Below are positions 28,282 to 38,464 of a stretch of DNA of 64,000 nt, one piece after another. The position numbers and the translations under genes were made by a program. This stretch comes from Fidelibacterota bacterium (GTDB lineage Bacteria; Pseudomonadota; Alphaproteobacteria; Rhodospirillales; Rhodospirillaceae): assembly GCA_947476625.1 (NCBI GenBank), contig CANJRA010000003.1, positions 88,439 through 152,438 on the forward strand, written 5' to 3'. Numbering within the stretch: the stretch's first letter is position 1; each line of letters starts with the position of its first letter. Under the pieces are notes generated by a model, which was not told the origin of the DNA, made no database searches, and saw nothing but the letters and a program-made list of their open reading frames with translations.

Positions 28282-29685
28282 AGCGTTTCCGCCGTACCGC
28301 GTTTACCGAAATTCCGCACCGCCCATCTCTGGATCACGGCGTCTTTAGTCGCCTTGACGATTGGTACAAGCGGGGTCGCGCAGGCGCAAGACTTCAGTAT
28401 CGGCACGGTGCTCGACGACACCGAAATCGGTGCAACCTTGAATGCCTATGCCCGCCCGTTGCTGCTCGATGCCGGCATTGCGCCCGAGAATATTGCTATT
28501 CACATGGTCGTGGACGACAGCATGAATGCCTTCGCGACACAGGGCAACAATGTCTATTTCCACACCGGGCTGCTGCTGCGCGCGAAGAACTCGAATGAAG
28601 TCATCGGCGTCATGGCCCACGAATTCGGCCACATCGCCGCCGGGCACGTGGTTCTGGTAGCGAGCGATCTCGCGGGTGCGACGACGATCTCGCTTCTGTC
28701 GACGTTGCTCGGCGTCGCAGCCGGCATCGCGAGCGGAAACCCTGAGGTCGGCATGGCCGTCATGATGGGCGGCCAGCGCGCCGCCATTGGCGAGTTCCTC
28801 AGTTTCAGTCGGGGCCAGGAAGCCCGCGCCGACCAGTTTGCGCTTAAAACGCTCGCCGATACCCATCAGTCGGCGCAGGGCCTTTACAACTTTTTCCAGC
28901 GCCTCGCGGGCGAAGAACGCATGATCACCGACAACCGCGACCCGTACATCCGCACTCACCCGCTGAATTCCAACCGCATGGACGCGATTCAATCGGCGAT
29001 GGCTTCGTCGCCTTATACAAACGTACAGCTCGATCCAGACCTGGAGCGGCAGCACCGGCGCATGCTGGCGAAGTTGTTTGCCTTCCTGAAACCGCAAATC
29101 ACGACGCTGCAGCGCTACCCGGCCTCGGACAAAAGCATCGAGGGCCGCTACGCTCGCACCATCGCCTATTATCGCCGCGGACAGTTCAAGGAAGCCTTTC
29201 CGCTGGTGGAAAGCCTCCTCAAAGACGCGCCGCAAGATCCGTACTTCTGGCAGATCAAAGGCGACATGGAAAAGAGCCGCAGCCATGTCGAGGAGGCGAT
29301 TGTCGCCTACCGCGAAGCCATCCGTTATTTGCCCGACGCACCCGAAATCCTGACCTCTTACGCCCACGCCACCGTCGAAAGCGGCAAGCCCGAATACGCT
29401 GCCGAGGGCCAGGCCGCCCTCAAACGCGCCCTTGCTATCAAACCCGATAGCCCCGATACCTGGGACATGTTGGCTAGGTCTTATGCCCAAAACGGCCAAA
29501 CCGGCCTTTCGGCCTATGCCGCCGCGGAACGGGCGATTCTGACGGGCGAATTCGGAGATGTGGCCCGTTACAGTAACCAAGCCGAGAAATTGCTCGAAAA
29601 AGACACGCCGACTTGGTATCGCCTACAGGATATAAAGGTCCTGGCGCAAAACTATCTCCGCGAGATGCGGGATAAGCGCCGTTAG
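28273..29685 (+). CDS. M48-family metalloprotease with TPR repeats (BepA-like)
   Basis: A 470-residue periplasmic zinc protease. The signal peptide ends near residue 38 (GVAQAQDF). The zinc site HEFGH lies at 116–120, and the third ligand is likely in the EARADQFAL segment. The second half consists of TPR-like helices (YYRRGQFKEAFPLVESLL, ALKRALAIKPDSPDTW). This matches BepA/YfgC, which works in outer-membrane protein quality control. It starts with GTG at 28273. The upstream ribosome binding site is weak, and the start overlaps the divergent GGT-like start. A DsbA-like gene follows 38 bases later in the same direction. Confidence 0.9.
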   Translation: MTHSVSAVPRLPKFRTAHLWITASLVALTIGTSGVAQAQDFSIGTVLDDTEIGATLNAYARPLLLDAGIAPENIAIHMVVDDSMNAFATQGNNVYFHTGLLLRAKNSNEVIGVMAHEFGHIAAGHVVLVASDLAGATTISLLSTLLGVAAGIASGNPEVGMAVMMGGQRAAIGEFLSFSRGQEARADQFALKTLADTHQSAQGLYNFFQRLAGEERMITDNRDPYIRTHPLNSNRMDAIQSAMASSPYTNVQLDPDLERQHRRMLAKLFAFLKPQITTLQRYPASDKSIEGRYARTIAYYRRGQFKEAFPLVESLLKDAPQDPYFWQIKGDMEKSRSHVEEAIVAYREAIRYLPDAPEILTSYAHATVESGKPEYAAEGQAALKRALAIKPDSPDTWDMLARSYAQNGQTGLSAYAAAERAILTGEFGDVARYSNQAEKLLEKDTPTWYRLQDIKVLAQNYLREMRDKRR

Positions 29686-29723
29686 AGCCACCTACGCTAT
29701 CCTCTCTGAAAAGGAACGTCCCC

Positions 29724-30473
29724 ATGCCGCGCATCGCTTTCATGATCATGCTGGGCTTATGTGTCGCGCTGGCCGGGGCTCAACCCGCCGCCGCCGCCGA
29801 CCAAAGCGCGCTGTCGCCAGCCCAAAAGGAAGAGATCAAGAAACTCATTCGCTCGTACATTCTGGAAAACCCGGAAATCCTGCCGGAAGCCATCGAGATT
29901 CTGCAGGCGAAACAGGAAAAGGCAAAGGGCGCGAAACGCGCCGACGTGCTGGCCTCGCGTAAGGAAGAATTGTTCAATCCGCCCGAAGGCACCGTCATCG
30001 CCAATCCCAACGGCGACGTCACCCTTGTCGAGCTCTTCGATTACAACTGCGGCTACTGCAAACATTTCTTCCCCACGCTCATGGAAGTCGCCAAAGCCGA
30101 CCCCAAGCTTCGCGTGGTGATGAAAGAATATCCGATCCTGGGCCCCTCCTCGGCGGTCGCATCGCAAGCCGCGCTCGCCGCCATGAAGCAGGGCAAATAC
30201 ACCGCGTTCCATTTCGCGCTGCTCGGATATAAAGGACAGCTGAGCAACGACGCAATCATGAAGGTGGCTTTGGAAACCGGTCTCGATCTTCCAAAGCTCC
30301 GGGAAGACATGAGGGCGCCTGAAATCACAGCTATCCTCAAGAAGAATCACGAACTTGCTCAGGCTTTCGGCATCGACGGCACGCCCGCGATGTTTATTGG
30401 CGACGAATTCGTGCCGGGTGCGATCGAGAAAGAAGACCTTCTCAAAATGATCGCCGACGCACGCAAGAAGTAA
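29724..30473 (+). CDS. DsbA-family disulfide oxidoreductase/isomerase
   Basis: A 249-residue periplasmic thioredoxin-fold protein. The signal peptide runs to about residue 25. A helical N-terminal part (SPAQKEEIKKLIRSYILENP) resembles the oligomerisation region of ScsC/Com1-like proteins. The active site is CGYC at 109–112, and the cis-proline lies in GIDGTPAMFIG. It would introduce or reshuffle disulfides in the periplasm. AAAGGAACG lies seven bases before the ATG. It follows the M48 protease and precedes a small hypothetical gene, suggesting a cell-envelope quality-control set. Confidence 0.9.
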   Translation: MPRIAFMIMLGLCVALAGAQPAAAADQSALSPAQKEEIKKLIRSYILENPEILPEAIEILQAKQEKAKGAKRADVLASRKEELFNPPEGTVIANPNGDVTLVELFDYNCGYCKHFFPTLMEVAKADPKLRVVMKEYPILGPSSAVASQAALAAMKQGKYTAFHFALLGYKGQLSNDAIMKVALETGLDLPKLREDMRAPEITAILKKNHELAQAFGIDGTPAMFIGDEFVPGAIEKEDLLKMIADARKK

Positions 30474-30494
30474 AACTCCGAAGTAAGGCGCACG

Positions 30495-31112
30495 ATGACC
30501 GAGACCGAGAAGGGTTTTACAGCCAAAGAGCGTTTGCGATTCCGCAAGCTGCTGGAAGTGGCGAATTCCACGACCTATAGCGGCGAGCGCGACGCTGCCA
30601 TGAGCGCGGCAACACGCCTTGCCGCCAGTCACCGCATGAGCTTGCGCGAAGCCGCGGGCATGGCCGATGCCGTCGACGCGCCGCCGCCGCCGCCCAACCA
30701 GCGTCCGCACCGCCCAAGCGGTTTTCACGCGGACTTCGGCGCGGCAAACCCGGAAAATCTGGGAACGTGGTGGCAAGCGCCGCCGCGCCCCGCGCAGCAA
30801 ACTCACACGTATCGCACCGACAACGAGCGCGCCGCGGCCGAAAAGAAGCGCCACGTCGACGCCATGGCCGAAGCGATAAGTCGCGGCCTCGACGCCGAGG
30901 AGCGTCTCAAAGAGCAACGCATCGCCAAAGCGCGCGCAACTATGTATGCGCGCCCAAAGAAACGCGGCTCGTGGCGCGCGCGGCCCGAGTTCGTCCGTGT
31001 ACTGTTGACGGAAACCGCCATGTCCGCGAAGGAAATCGCGGCCGCGGCGGGTGTGACGATCTATGACGTCTATCGCGAAAAGTTACTGATGCGGCGCTCG
31101 AACGCCGCTTAG
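30495..31112 (+). CDS. DUF2786-like hypothetical protein with C-terminal HTH
   Basis: A 205-residue protein. The N-terminus ERLRFRKLLEVANSTTYSGE with AAMSAATRLAASHRMSLREA fits the helical start of DUF2786 proteins. A proline-rich linker follows (PPPPPNQRP), then a Lys/Arg-rich helix, and a C-terminal SAKEIAAAAGVTIYDVYREK that looks like a helix-turn-helix. DNA or RNA binding is possible; the function is unknown. It lies 21 bases after the DsbA-like gene and its stop overlaps the stop of flgE on the other strand. Confidence 0.65.
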   Translation: MTETEKGFTAKERLRFRKLLEVANSTTYSGERDAAMSAATRLAASHRMSLREAAGMADAVDAPPPPPNQRPHRPSGFHADFGAANPENLGTWWQAPPRPAQQTHTYRTDNERAAAEKKRHVDAMAEAISRGLDAEERLKEQRIAKARATMYARPKKRGSWRARPEFVRVLLTETAMSAKEIAAAAGVTIYDVYREKLLMRRSNAA

Positions 31113-32386
31113 CGTTTTAGATCGCGCGCCGCCATAGTCATTTCGTCGGCGGTGGTGAGTACTTTCGCGGCGCTGGAATAGGCGCGCTGCGTAATGATCA
31201 TTTTCGAGAACTGGTCCGTCAGATCGACGTTGGATTGTTCCAGCGCGCCGGCGACGATTTTGGTCGTGCCGGTCGGATCGCCCAGCCCCTTCAGCATCAA
31301 AGCGCCGGATTCCTGCGTCTGCACAAAGATATTGCCGGGCTTGGCTTCAAGAAAATGGTCAGCGGCAAAGTTCGCGAGCGGCAATTTAAAGAGGTTCTTG
31401 ACCTCGCCGTTGGTGTAGCTTCCGACGAGAACACCGTCTTTTGTAAAATATGATTTATCGAGGCGGCCGTTGACATAGCCGTCCTGATCGACCCCAACCA
31501 TGGTCAGCCGTCCTTCGTCTGCAAACAAGGTCATCTTTTTAATATCGACCGTGAAAGACTGCGGGCCGGCCGGATCATTGACTGTGACATTGAGAATGCC
31601 GTCGGACGGCGAGGTGAGTTTGCCGTTGCCGCCGAACTGAACCGTCGGCGGATCGAACGTCACATCGACCGGCTGGTTGTCCGCGCCGTAAGAGTTCATG
31701 TCCAACGTCCACTCGCCGGTGATCGAGGCGTTGAAGCCGATGGTCATGGAGCGCGAATTGCCTGCCTGATCGACGAACGGCAGACCGACGTTCTGGCGGC
31801 CGTTGGCGCCGGCCGACAGGTTCGCCTGCAGCTGAATGCCTGTGTTGGGCTTGAACGGGAAAATCGCATTGTTGTTGTACTGCACCGGAACCAGCGATCC
31901 GAGAGAGTCGGCTTGCGTGAAGGTGCCGTCATCGTTCGCTTTCCAGCCGTAGACATAAGAACCGTCGGCGGTGGTCAGCAGCGTGCCTTGATCGAGCGTG
32001 CCGTCGTTGTCGCTATCGGTGGTGAGCTGCTCGGCCTTGCCGAAGAACGCGCCATCGCGCGTGTACGAAAAGCCTGCGCTGCCGTCGATAGAGCTATTCG
32101 TGACGAAGAATCCGCGGCCGTTGACCGCGAGATCGAGCGTGCGGTTTGTGGTGGCGATGGTGCCTTGTTTGTCCACCTGGCGGAAATCGAATGTGTTGAC
32201 GCTGAAGAAACGCTTATCGGTCGGCTGAATGTGATTCAGCAGCGTCTGGAAGTGCGTGTCCTGGGCTTTGTACCCTGTGGTGCTCACGTTCGCGATGTTC
32301 GTGCCGATATTCGACAAAAACTGCGACTGCGACAGCATCGCTTGCACAGCAGTATTGAAAGTTCCTTGGGGGCTCATCGCCTTCAC
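31109..32386 (-). CDS. flgE: Flagellar hook protein FlgE
   Basis: A 425-residue axial flagellar protein. The N-terminus TAVQAMLSQSQFLSNIGTNIANVSTTGYK is the flagellar rod/hook signature. VNGRGFFVT follows at about residue 88. The C-terminus LEQSNVDLTDQFSKMIITQRAYSSAAKVLTTADEM is the conserved hook/rod motif that packs in the coiled core. The size fits FlgE. It stands alone here; no other flagellar gene is in the window. Confidence 0.92.
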   Translation of the reverse strand: MKAMSPQGTFNTAVQAMLSQSQFLSNIGTNIANVSTTGYKAQDTHFQTLLNHIQPTDKRFFSVNTFDFRQVDKQGTIATTNRTLDLAVNGRGFFVTNSSIDGSAGFSYTRDGAFFGKAEQLTTDSDNDGTLDQGTLLTTADGSYVYGWKANDDGTFTQADSLGSLVPVQYNNNAIFPFKPNTGIQLQANLSAGANGRQNVGLPFVDQAGNSRSMTIGFNASITGEWTLDMNSYGADNQPVDVTFDPPTVQFGGNGKLTSPSDGILNVTVNDPAGPQSFTVDIKKMTLFADEGRLTMVGVDQDGYVNGRLDKSYFTKDGVLVGSYTNGEVKNLFKLPLANFAADHFLEAKPGNIFVQTQESGALMLKGLGDPTGTTKIVAGALEQSNVDLTDQFSKMIITQRAYSSAAKVLTTADEMTMAARDLKR

Positions 32387-32909
32387 TCCGTTATTTCGTT
32401 AGCCCCTAGACGTACCGATTGCGCGGCACGCACCACGGGCGTTCAGGCATTCAGAAGCAAGGCCTGTGCCATTGGGCGATGCGTTGATAATCAAAGACTT
32501 AGTGTTTTGCGCCCGCGCTTAATGGGCATCTTTGAGGGCCGATCCGTCCACATCTCGGCAATTCCTGCCTAGCATCGATGTGGCCACCCTTCGCGCTCCT
32601 GGGGTGGTCAGACCACATTGTGCGAGATCAAGGGCTTGCATTGACCAGTGGTCAGAGGCGCATGCAAAAGAGCGGCCCTATAGCCGCCTGTTTTCGACCA
32701 CCAATTTCAGCAGATCATTCTGGTCTATATTTTTGAGGGTTCGAGTCAAGAGATCGGTGAAGTGCTGAACCGACGTACAGACGAAATTACGCTCAGAATG
32801 CGCACCAGATTAGTGATTTGTGCAATGCAACCCGCCCCGCGTTTGACCTTGCCAAGCTGACCTCGTACATCTACCCGCGTCACACTTTCACAGCATCGGG
32901 GAGCCCGTC
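32387..32909. other. 523-base intergenic region between flgE and the MDR gene
   Basis: No convincing gene is seen on either strand. It holds two palindromes related to TGGTNNNACCA: TGGTCAGACCA at 32605–32615 and TGACCAGTGGTCA at 32642–32654. GntR/FadR-type regulators bind sites of this form. The region must contain promoters for both flanking divergent genes, but I could not place them with confidence. Confidence 0.5.
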
Positions 32910-33920
32910 ATGACGACAAATCGCCAATGGATTTTCACTAGCCGTCCGCAAGGCATGGTGAGCGCCGCCAATTTTGAGTATCGCGAAACGCCCCTGGCCG
33001 ATGCGCCGCTGCAGACCGGCGATGTGTTGGTGCGCAACCAGATGTTTTCGCTGATCCCGGCGCAGCGCACGTGGATGAATGCGGACTCGGAATACTTTCC
33101 GCCGATTCCGTTGGGCGCGCCGGTGACGGCGGTTGCGGCAGGCGAAGTCATCAAGAGCGCGAACCCGGCGCTGCCAGTCGGCACGCGCGTGTCGGGACTG
33201 ACGGCATGGGAAGACTTTACGCTGATTAAAGGCGAGCGCATGACGGTTTCGCCGCTGCCCGAAGGTGTCGACCTGATCCAGGCGCTGAGTGTTTTCGGCG
33301 GCAATGCGATGACGGGTTACTTGGGCTTGATGAAGGTCGGCCTACCGAAAGCTGGCGAAACAGTGGTTGTGACGGGCGCGGCCGGTTCGACCGGTGCGAC
33401 GGTTGTGCAAACCGCGCGCCTCAAAGGCTGCAAGGTCATCGGCATCGCAGGCGGTCCGGAGAAATGTAAATGGCTGCGCGAAGTCTGCCACGTGGAAGCC
33501 ATCGACTATAAAAACGAAAACGTCGCGGAGCGTTTGAAGGCATTGGCGCCGAAAGGTGTCGACGTTTTCTTCGACAACGTCGGCGGCGTCATCATGCAGG
33601 ACGTGATCGATCAGATGGCCTTGCACGGGCGCGTCGCGCTCTGCGGGCAAATCTCGCAATACAATACGCCGGGCCCGGCCGTGGGGCCGCGCGATATGTT
33701 CCGACTGATAAGCCAAAGACTGCGCGTTCAGGGATTCCTCGTCTCGGATCTCATGGCGCATCGCCCGGAAGCCCTGGCGGACCTGCAACAATGGGTCAAA
33801 GACGGCAAGTTCGCCTACAAGGCCGACGTGCGTGAAGGGTTCAAGAAACTGCCGACGACGTACGCCGAACTTTTCACAGGCGGCAACGACGGCACGCTGC
33901 TGCTGCGCGCGGACGCTTAA
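32910..33920 (+). CDS. NADP-dependent oxidoreductase, LTB4DH/CurA-like MDR
   Basis: A 336-residue zinc-free medium-chain reductase. It has GYLGLMKVGLPKAGETVVVTGAAGSTG, with the Ala-x-Gly-x-x-Gly nucleotide-binding pattern of this group. VDVFFDNVGG and YNTPGP follow, as in curcumin/leukotriene B4 reductases that reduce α,β-unsaturated ketones with NADPH. It lacks zinc cysteines. A second MDR gene follows after one base, so the pair is an operon. Confidence 0.88.
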   Translation: MTTNRQWIFTSRPQGMVSAANFEYRETPLADAPLQTGDVLVRNQMFSLIPAQRTWMNADSEYFPPIPLGAPVTAVAAGEVIKSANPALPVGTRVSGLTAWEDFTLIKGERMTVSPLPEGVDLIQALSVFGGNAMTGYLGLMKVGLPKAGETVVVTGAAGSTGATVVQTARLKGCKVIGIAGGPEKCKWLREVCHVEAIDYKNENVAERLKALAPKGVDVFFDNVGGVIMQDVIDQMALHGRVALCGQISQYNTPGPAVGPRDMFRLISQRLRVQGFLVSDLMAHRPEALADLQQWVKDGKFAYKADVREGFKKLPTTYAELFTGGNDGTLLLRADA

Positions 33921-33921
33921 T

Positions 33922-34935
33922 ATGAAAGGCATTCGGCTTGACCCCGCGCGGGGACTGAACGGCATCGCGATCGCGGAGCTTCCCGATCCGGGCCAGCCGC
34001 GGGCGGGCGAAGTGCGGGTGCGGATTCATGCGAGTTCGCTCAATTTCCATGACTATATCGTCGCCAACAATAACGATCAGAAATTCGCGGGGCGTATTCC
34101 GTTGTCCGATGGCGGCGGTGTTGTCGAGGCTGTCGGCGACGGCGTCACCGAATTCAAGGTTGGCGACGCTGTGGTCTCGTGCTTCTTCCCGGAATGGTTA
34201 GACGGCGCGCCGACGACTGCCGACTTCTTGACCGTGCCCGGCGACGGCGTGGATGGATACGCACAGCCGGTAGTGGTGCGTCCAACTGCGTATTTCACGC
34301 ATGCCCCGCGCGGCTACTCGCATGCAGAGGCGGCAACGCTGACTACTGCGGGTCTTACCGCGTGGCGGGCGTTGATTGTCGACGGCGGACTTAAGGCCGG
34401 CGACAGCGTGCTGGTGCTGGGTACCGGCGGGGTTTCGATCTTTGCGTTGCAGATTGCTAAGGCGATGGGGGCGACGGTTATCGCGACGTCATCGAAAGAC
34501 GAGAAACTCAAACGGCTGAGCGCCTTGGGCGCGGATCACACGATCAATTACAAGACGGACCCTGCGTGGGGCACCACCGTGCAGACCTTGACGGGTGGGC
34601 GCGGCGTCGATCACGTGATTGAAGTCGGCGGTCCGGGCACGCTGGCGCAATCCATCACCGCCGTGCGCAACGGCGGGCATATCTCACTGATCGGTGTGTT
34701 GACGGGGTTCGGCGGCGAAGTGCCGACGGCCGCGATGATGGTCAAGCAAGTGAAGCTGCAAGGCATTGTCGTCGGCAACCGCCGTCACCAGCAAGATTTT
34801 GTCCGCGCGATTGATGCGACGGGGTTGCGGCCGGTGATTGATCGCAGCTTCAAGCTGGCGGAGCTTGCGGCGGCGTTTCGGCATGAGGAATCTGGGGCGC
34901 ACTTTGGGAAGATTTGTGTGGAGATCGGCGATTAA
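33922..34935 (+). CDS. NAD(P)-dependent medium-chain alcohol dehydrogenase/quinone oxidoreductase-like
   Basis: A 337-residue MDR protein. N-terminal GEVRVRIHASSLNFHDYI is typical of the quinone oxidoreductase-like branch. The nucleotide-binding motif is VLGTGGVSIFALQIAK, followed by GADHTINYKTDP and GGRGVDHVIEVGG. No zinc-binding cysteines are present. ATG 33922 is chosen, one base after the upstream stop; an in-frame extension would overlap that gene. The stop TAA (34933–34935) shares its last base with the first copy of the REP repeat. Confidence 0.87.
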   Translation: MKGIRLDPARGLNGIAIAELPDPGQPRAGEVRVRIHASSLNFHDYIVANNNDQKFAGRIPLSDGGGVVEAVGDGVTEFKVGDAVVSCFFPEWLDGAPTTADFLTVPGDGVDGYAQPVVVRPTAYFTHAPRGYSHAEAATLTTAGLTAWRALIVDGGLKAGDSVLVLGTGGVSIFALQIAKAMGATVIATSSKDEKLKRLSALGADHTINYKTDPAWGTTVQTLTGGRGVDHVIEVGGPGTLAQSITAVRNGGHISLIGVLTGFGGEVPTAAMMVKQVKLQGIVVGNRRHQQDFVRAIDATGLRPVIDRSFKLAELAAAFRHEESGAHFGKICVEIGD

Positions 34936-34986
34936 ATCCGTACCTGGTACGGATTCACGAGTAAACAATCCGTACCTGGTACCGAT
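34935..34986. repeat. REP locus 1 (two direct copies)
   Basis: A complete unit at 34935–34955 has 10-base arms around a central T (AATCCGTACC-T-GGTACGGATT). A second copy at 34967–34986 is in the same orientation but loses its last arm bases (ends GGTACCGAT). The first begins on the last base of the MDR stop codon. The 3' end of the convergent aldo/keto reductase lies 24 bases on. It may form hairpins that end both transcripts. Confidence 0.9.
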
Positions 34987-35009
34987 CAATTCTCGCACCA
35001 ACTATCGAC

Positions 35010-36002
<993 letters not shown>

Positions 36003-36035
36003 GTCGCCTCCAACATGGTTGAGAGACCGAGTATC

Positions 36036-36827
36036 CTAAATCAGCCCACCCAGCGGGCTTGATGGATCGGCGTATAATTTCCGCGGCATGCGTCCCGCGA
36101 GATACGCAAGGCGTCCTGCTTCCACCGCGAGCTTCATGGCCTTCGCCATTTTGATAGGATCTTTCGCGGCGGCGATGGCGGTGTTCATGAGCACGCCGTC
36201 GCAGCCGAGTTCCATGGCGATGGCGGCATCGGAGGCGGTGCCGACGCCGGCGTCGACCAGCACCGGCACTTTGGCGGCTTCGATGATGAGGCGGATGTTG
36301 ACGGGGTTCTGCACGCCGAGGCCCGAGCCGATCGGCGCGGCCAAGGGCATGATGGCGCAGCAGCCGAGGTCTTCGAGCTTCTTGGCGATGATGGGATCGT
36401 CGCTGGTGTAGACCATGACGTCGAAGCCGTCCTTGATCAGCGCCTTGGCGGCTTCGAGGGTTTCGGTGACGTCGGGGTAGAGGGTCTTCTGGTCGCCGAG
36501 CACTTCGAGCTTCACGAGGTTCCAGCCGCCCGCTTCGCGCGCCAGACGTAATGTGCGCACGGCGTCCTGTGCGGTGTAGCAACCGGCGGTGTTGGGCAAA
36601 TAGGTGTATTTTTTGGGGTCGACGAAATCCATCAGCATGGGCTGTTTGGGGTCGGAGATATTGACCCGCCTGACAGCCACGGTGACGATCTCGGCGCCCG
36701 TGGCTTCGATGGCCTGGGCGGTTTCGGTGAAGTCTTTGTATTTGCCGGTGCCGACCAACAGGCGCGACTGGAACCGAAGTCCCGCGACCTGGAAGAAGTC
36801 TTCACCGACCTTTGCGTTCCCGTCCAT
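36036..36827 (-). CDS. thiG: Thiazole synthase
   Basis: A 263-residue TIM-barrel enzyme that builds the thiazole phosphate of thiamine from deoxyxylulose 5-phosphate, dehydroglycine (or equivalent) and ThiS-thiocarboxylate. Visible are [15 protein letters not shown], with the imine-forming lysine region; [22 protein letters not shown], whose TSDDP reads normally TNDDP; and [21 protein letters not shown]. The thiS gene lies upstream on the same strand, separated by a family-B palindrome. Confidence 0.95.
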   Translation of the reverse strand: MDGNAKVGEDFFQVAGLRFQSRLLVGTGKYKDFTETAQAIEATGAEIVTVAVRRVNISDPKQPMLMDFVDPKKYTYLPNTAGCYTAQDAVRTLRLAREAGGWNLVKLEVLGDQKTLYPDVTETLEAAKALIKDGFDVMVYTSDDPIIAKKLEDLGCCAIMPLAAPIGSGLGVQNPVNIRLIIEAAKVPVLVDAGVGTASDAAIAMELGCDGVLMNTAIAAAKDPIKMAKAMKLAVEAGRLAYLAGRMPRKLYADPSSPLGGLI

Positions 36828-36892
36828 ACCTGCCGCCTATTAATTACGTGTGCCTGTGAACCCAAAACCGCGTTTAGGGCTGTTTTATTTTT

Positions 36893-36940
36893 GGGCATGT
36901 TCTTATCGGAAAACCGCTCACACTTTTCCGGAACACGCCC
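36893..36940. repeat. Imperfect palindromic repeat, family B, copy 2
   Basis: Arms GGGCATGTTC and GAACACGCCC enclose TTATCGGAAAACCGCTCACA and CTTTTCCG. The core ATCGGAAAACCG is the same as in the copy near 9.9 kb. Its right end touches the stop codon of thiS on the minus strand. The position between thiS and thiG may weaken read-through between them. Confidence 0.78.
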
Positions 36941-37140
36941 TAACCGCCACCAATAAAGTGCACAATTTCCAGCCGGTCGCCGTCGTCCAGGGCCGTGGTC
37001 TCGAAGGCCGACTTGGGGACGATCTCGAGGTTGCGCTCGACCGCGACCTTGCGGCCGTCGATGCCCAGTTCCTTGAGCAGGCCCGCCACGGACAAACCTG
37101 CCGCCAGGGCCCGGGGTTCACCGTTCAAAACAATCTGCAT
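36940..37140 (-). CDS. thiS: Sulfur carrier protein ThiS
   Basis: A 66-residue ubiquitin-like protein. The C-terminus HFIGGG ends in the double glycine needed for adenylation and thiocarboxylate formation. The N-terminal MQIVLNGEPRAL and the VAVERNLEIVPKS segment match the family, where a V-A-V-E-R/x-N motif is usual. It donates sulfur to ThiG. The upstream 230 bases hold a hairpin (CCAGGCAAC/GTTGCCCTGG) but no recognisable TPP riboswitch. Confidence 0.93.
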   Translation of the reverse strand: MQIVLNGEPRALAAGLSVAGLLKELGIDGRKVAVERNLEIVPKSAFETTALDDGDRLEIVHFIGGG

Positions 37141-37370
37141 AAAAACGCGCCGTCTCGGCTGATATTAAGCGATAAAACCTAGCCCCGTAAGTATGGGATG
37201 GGGGGCCGATTGTTGCAACAAGTCCTAGTGCCTAAACACTTTTTTAGCTTGGACCCAGGCAACGAGCGGGTTGCCCTGGGGCCGGGGGTGGTATATCCCT
37301 GTCACCGCCCCGCAACCAGTGAATTGTACCATTGGCGCGGGGCCGAACAGGGTGGATTGGAGTAGCCAGC

Positions 37371-37823
37371 GTGAGCGGCGTTATCCTCGTTCTCAACGGC
37401 CCGAACCTCAATCTCTTGGGGCAGCGGGAGCCGGACATTTATGGGCGGACGTCGCTGGACGACATCCGCGCGCTGTCGGCTGCGCGCGCGAAACTGCACG
37501 GCCTTGAGGCCGACTTCCGCCAGAGCAACGAAGAAGGCGAACTGGTGTCGTGGATTCAAGCCGCGCGCGGCAGCGCCCAAGGCATTGTCATTAATGCCGC
37601 TGCGTATACGCATACATCGGTGGCGATCCTGGATGCCTTGCTGGCATGTGGGTTGCCGGTGATCGAAGTGCATCTTTCCAATATTTATAAGCGTGAAGAA
37701 TTCCGCCATCACTCCTTCGTGTCGCGCGCGGCAGCGGGTGTGATCTGCGGTTTCGGCGCGCAAGGCTACGAACTGGCGCTAGACGCCATGGCGCATATTC
37801 TCAAACAGGCAAAATCCTCGTGA
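37371..37823 (+). CDS. aroQ: 3-dehydroquinate dehydratase, type II
   Basis: A 150-residue shikimate pathway enzyme. The N-terminal [21 protein letters not shown] is the type II signature, containing the catalytic tyrosine. [12 protein letters not shown] and [19 protein letters not shown] hold the catalytic His and the substrate site. Start GTG 37371 is supported by GGAG nine bases upstream and by family length; an ATG 13 codons earlier only adds an unlike leader. The stop overlaps the GTG of accB by four bases, giving the typical aroQ-accB-accC order. Confidence 0.94.
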   Translation: MSGVILVLNGPNLNLLGQREPDIYGRTSLDDIRALSAARAKLHGLEADFRQSNEEGELVSWIQAARGSAQGIVINAAAYTHTSVAILDALLACGLPVIEVHLSNIYKREEFRHHSFVSRAAAGVICGFGAQGYELALDAMAHILKQAKSS

Positions 37824-38464
37824 GCAAATCCAAGAAACCGACACCCAAAGCGACATCACCCAAAGTAGCGCCGGCTAAGACAGCAGCTAAAGCAGCGCCT
37901 AAAGCATCTGTAGCGAAGAGCGCCGACAAAGCTCCGGTGCAAAAAGATGCTGCGAAAAAAGTCGCGGCGCAAACCGCGCCTCCTAAATCGGCGCCTTCTA
38001 AGTCGACACCTTCTAAAACGACTGGCAAAATCGACAGCGATATGGTGCGTCAGCTGGCCGGTGTTCTCAACGAAACCGGCCTGACGGAAGTGGAATACGA
38101 AGCGGCGGGCGTGCGCATCCGTGTGGCGCGCCAGACGGCGCAAGGCGTTATCAGCGGCGGCGCGCCGGTTTATGCGCAGGCGCCGGTTGCCGAAGCCGTG
38201 GCCGCCAAGCCGCTCGATCCTGTCAGCCATCCCGGCACGGTGAAGTCGCCGATGGTCGGCGTGGCTTATCTGTTGCCGGAACCCGGCGCCACGCCGTTTA
38301 TTAAAGTCGGCGACAGCGTCACCGAAGGGCAGACCTTGTGCCTGATCGAAGCCATGAAAACCTTCAATCCGGTGAAAGCGCCGCGCAGCGGCAAGATCGT
38401 GAAAATTCTGGTCGAGAGCGGATCGCCGGTCGAATACGGCGAGCCCCTCTGCATCGTTGAATAA
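37820..38464 (+). CDS. accB: Acetyl-CoA carboxylase biotin carboxyl carrier protein with basic N-terminal extension
   Basis: A 214-residue carrier. The C-terminal biotinyl domain holds the biotin lysine Lys180 in EAMK (EAMKTFN), and the N-terminal alphaproteobacterial segment [21 protein letters not shown] begins at about residue 70. Residues 2–69 are an unusual tract of Lys, Ala, Pro and Ser, like a histone H1 tail. The start is GTG 37820 overlapping aroQ, and no later start is suited. BCCP passes the carboxyl group from AccC to the carboxyltransferase for malonyl-CoA synthesis. accC starts directly after the stop. Confidence 0.93.
   Translation: MSKSKKPTPKATSPKVAPAKTAAKAAPKASVAKSADKAPVQKDAAKKVAAQTAPPKSAPSKSTPSKTTGKIDSDMVRQLAGVLNETGLTEVEYEAAGVRIRVARQTAQGVISGGAPVYAQAPVAEAVAAKPLDPVSHPGTVKSPMVGVAYLLPEPGATPFIKVGDSVTEGQTLCLIEAMKTFNPVKAPRSGKIVKILVESGSPVEYGEPLCIVE

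Noticed and set aside
37141..37370. TPP riboswitch upstream of thiS
   Set aside because: There is a hairpin (CCAGGCAAC/GTTGCCCTGG) but no CTGAGA or other THI-box element.
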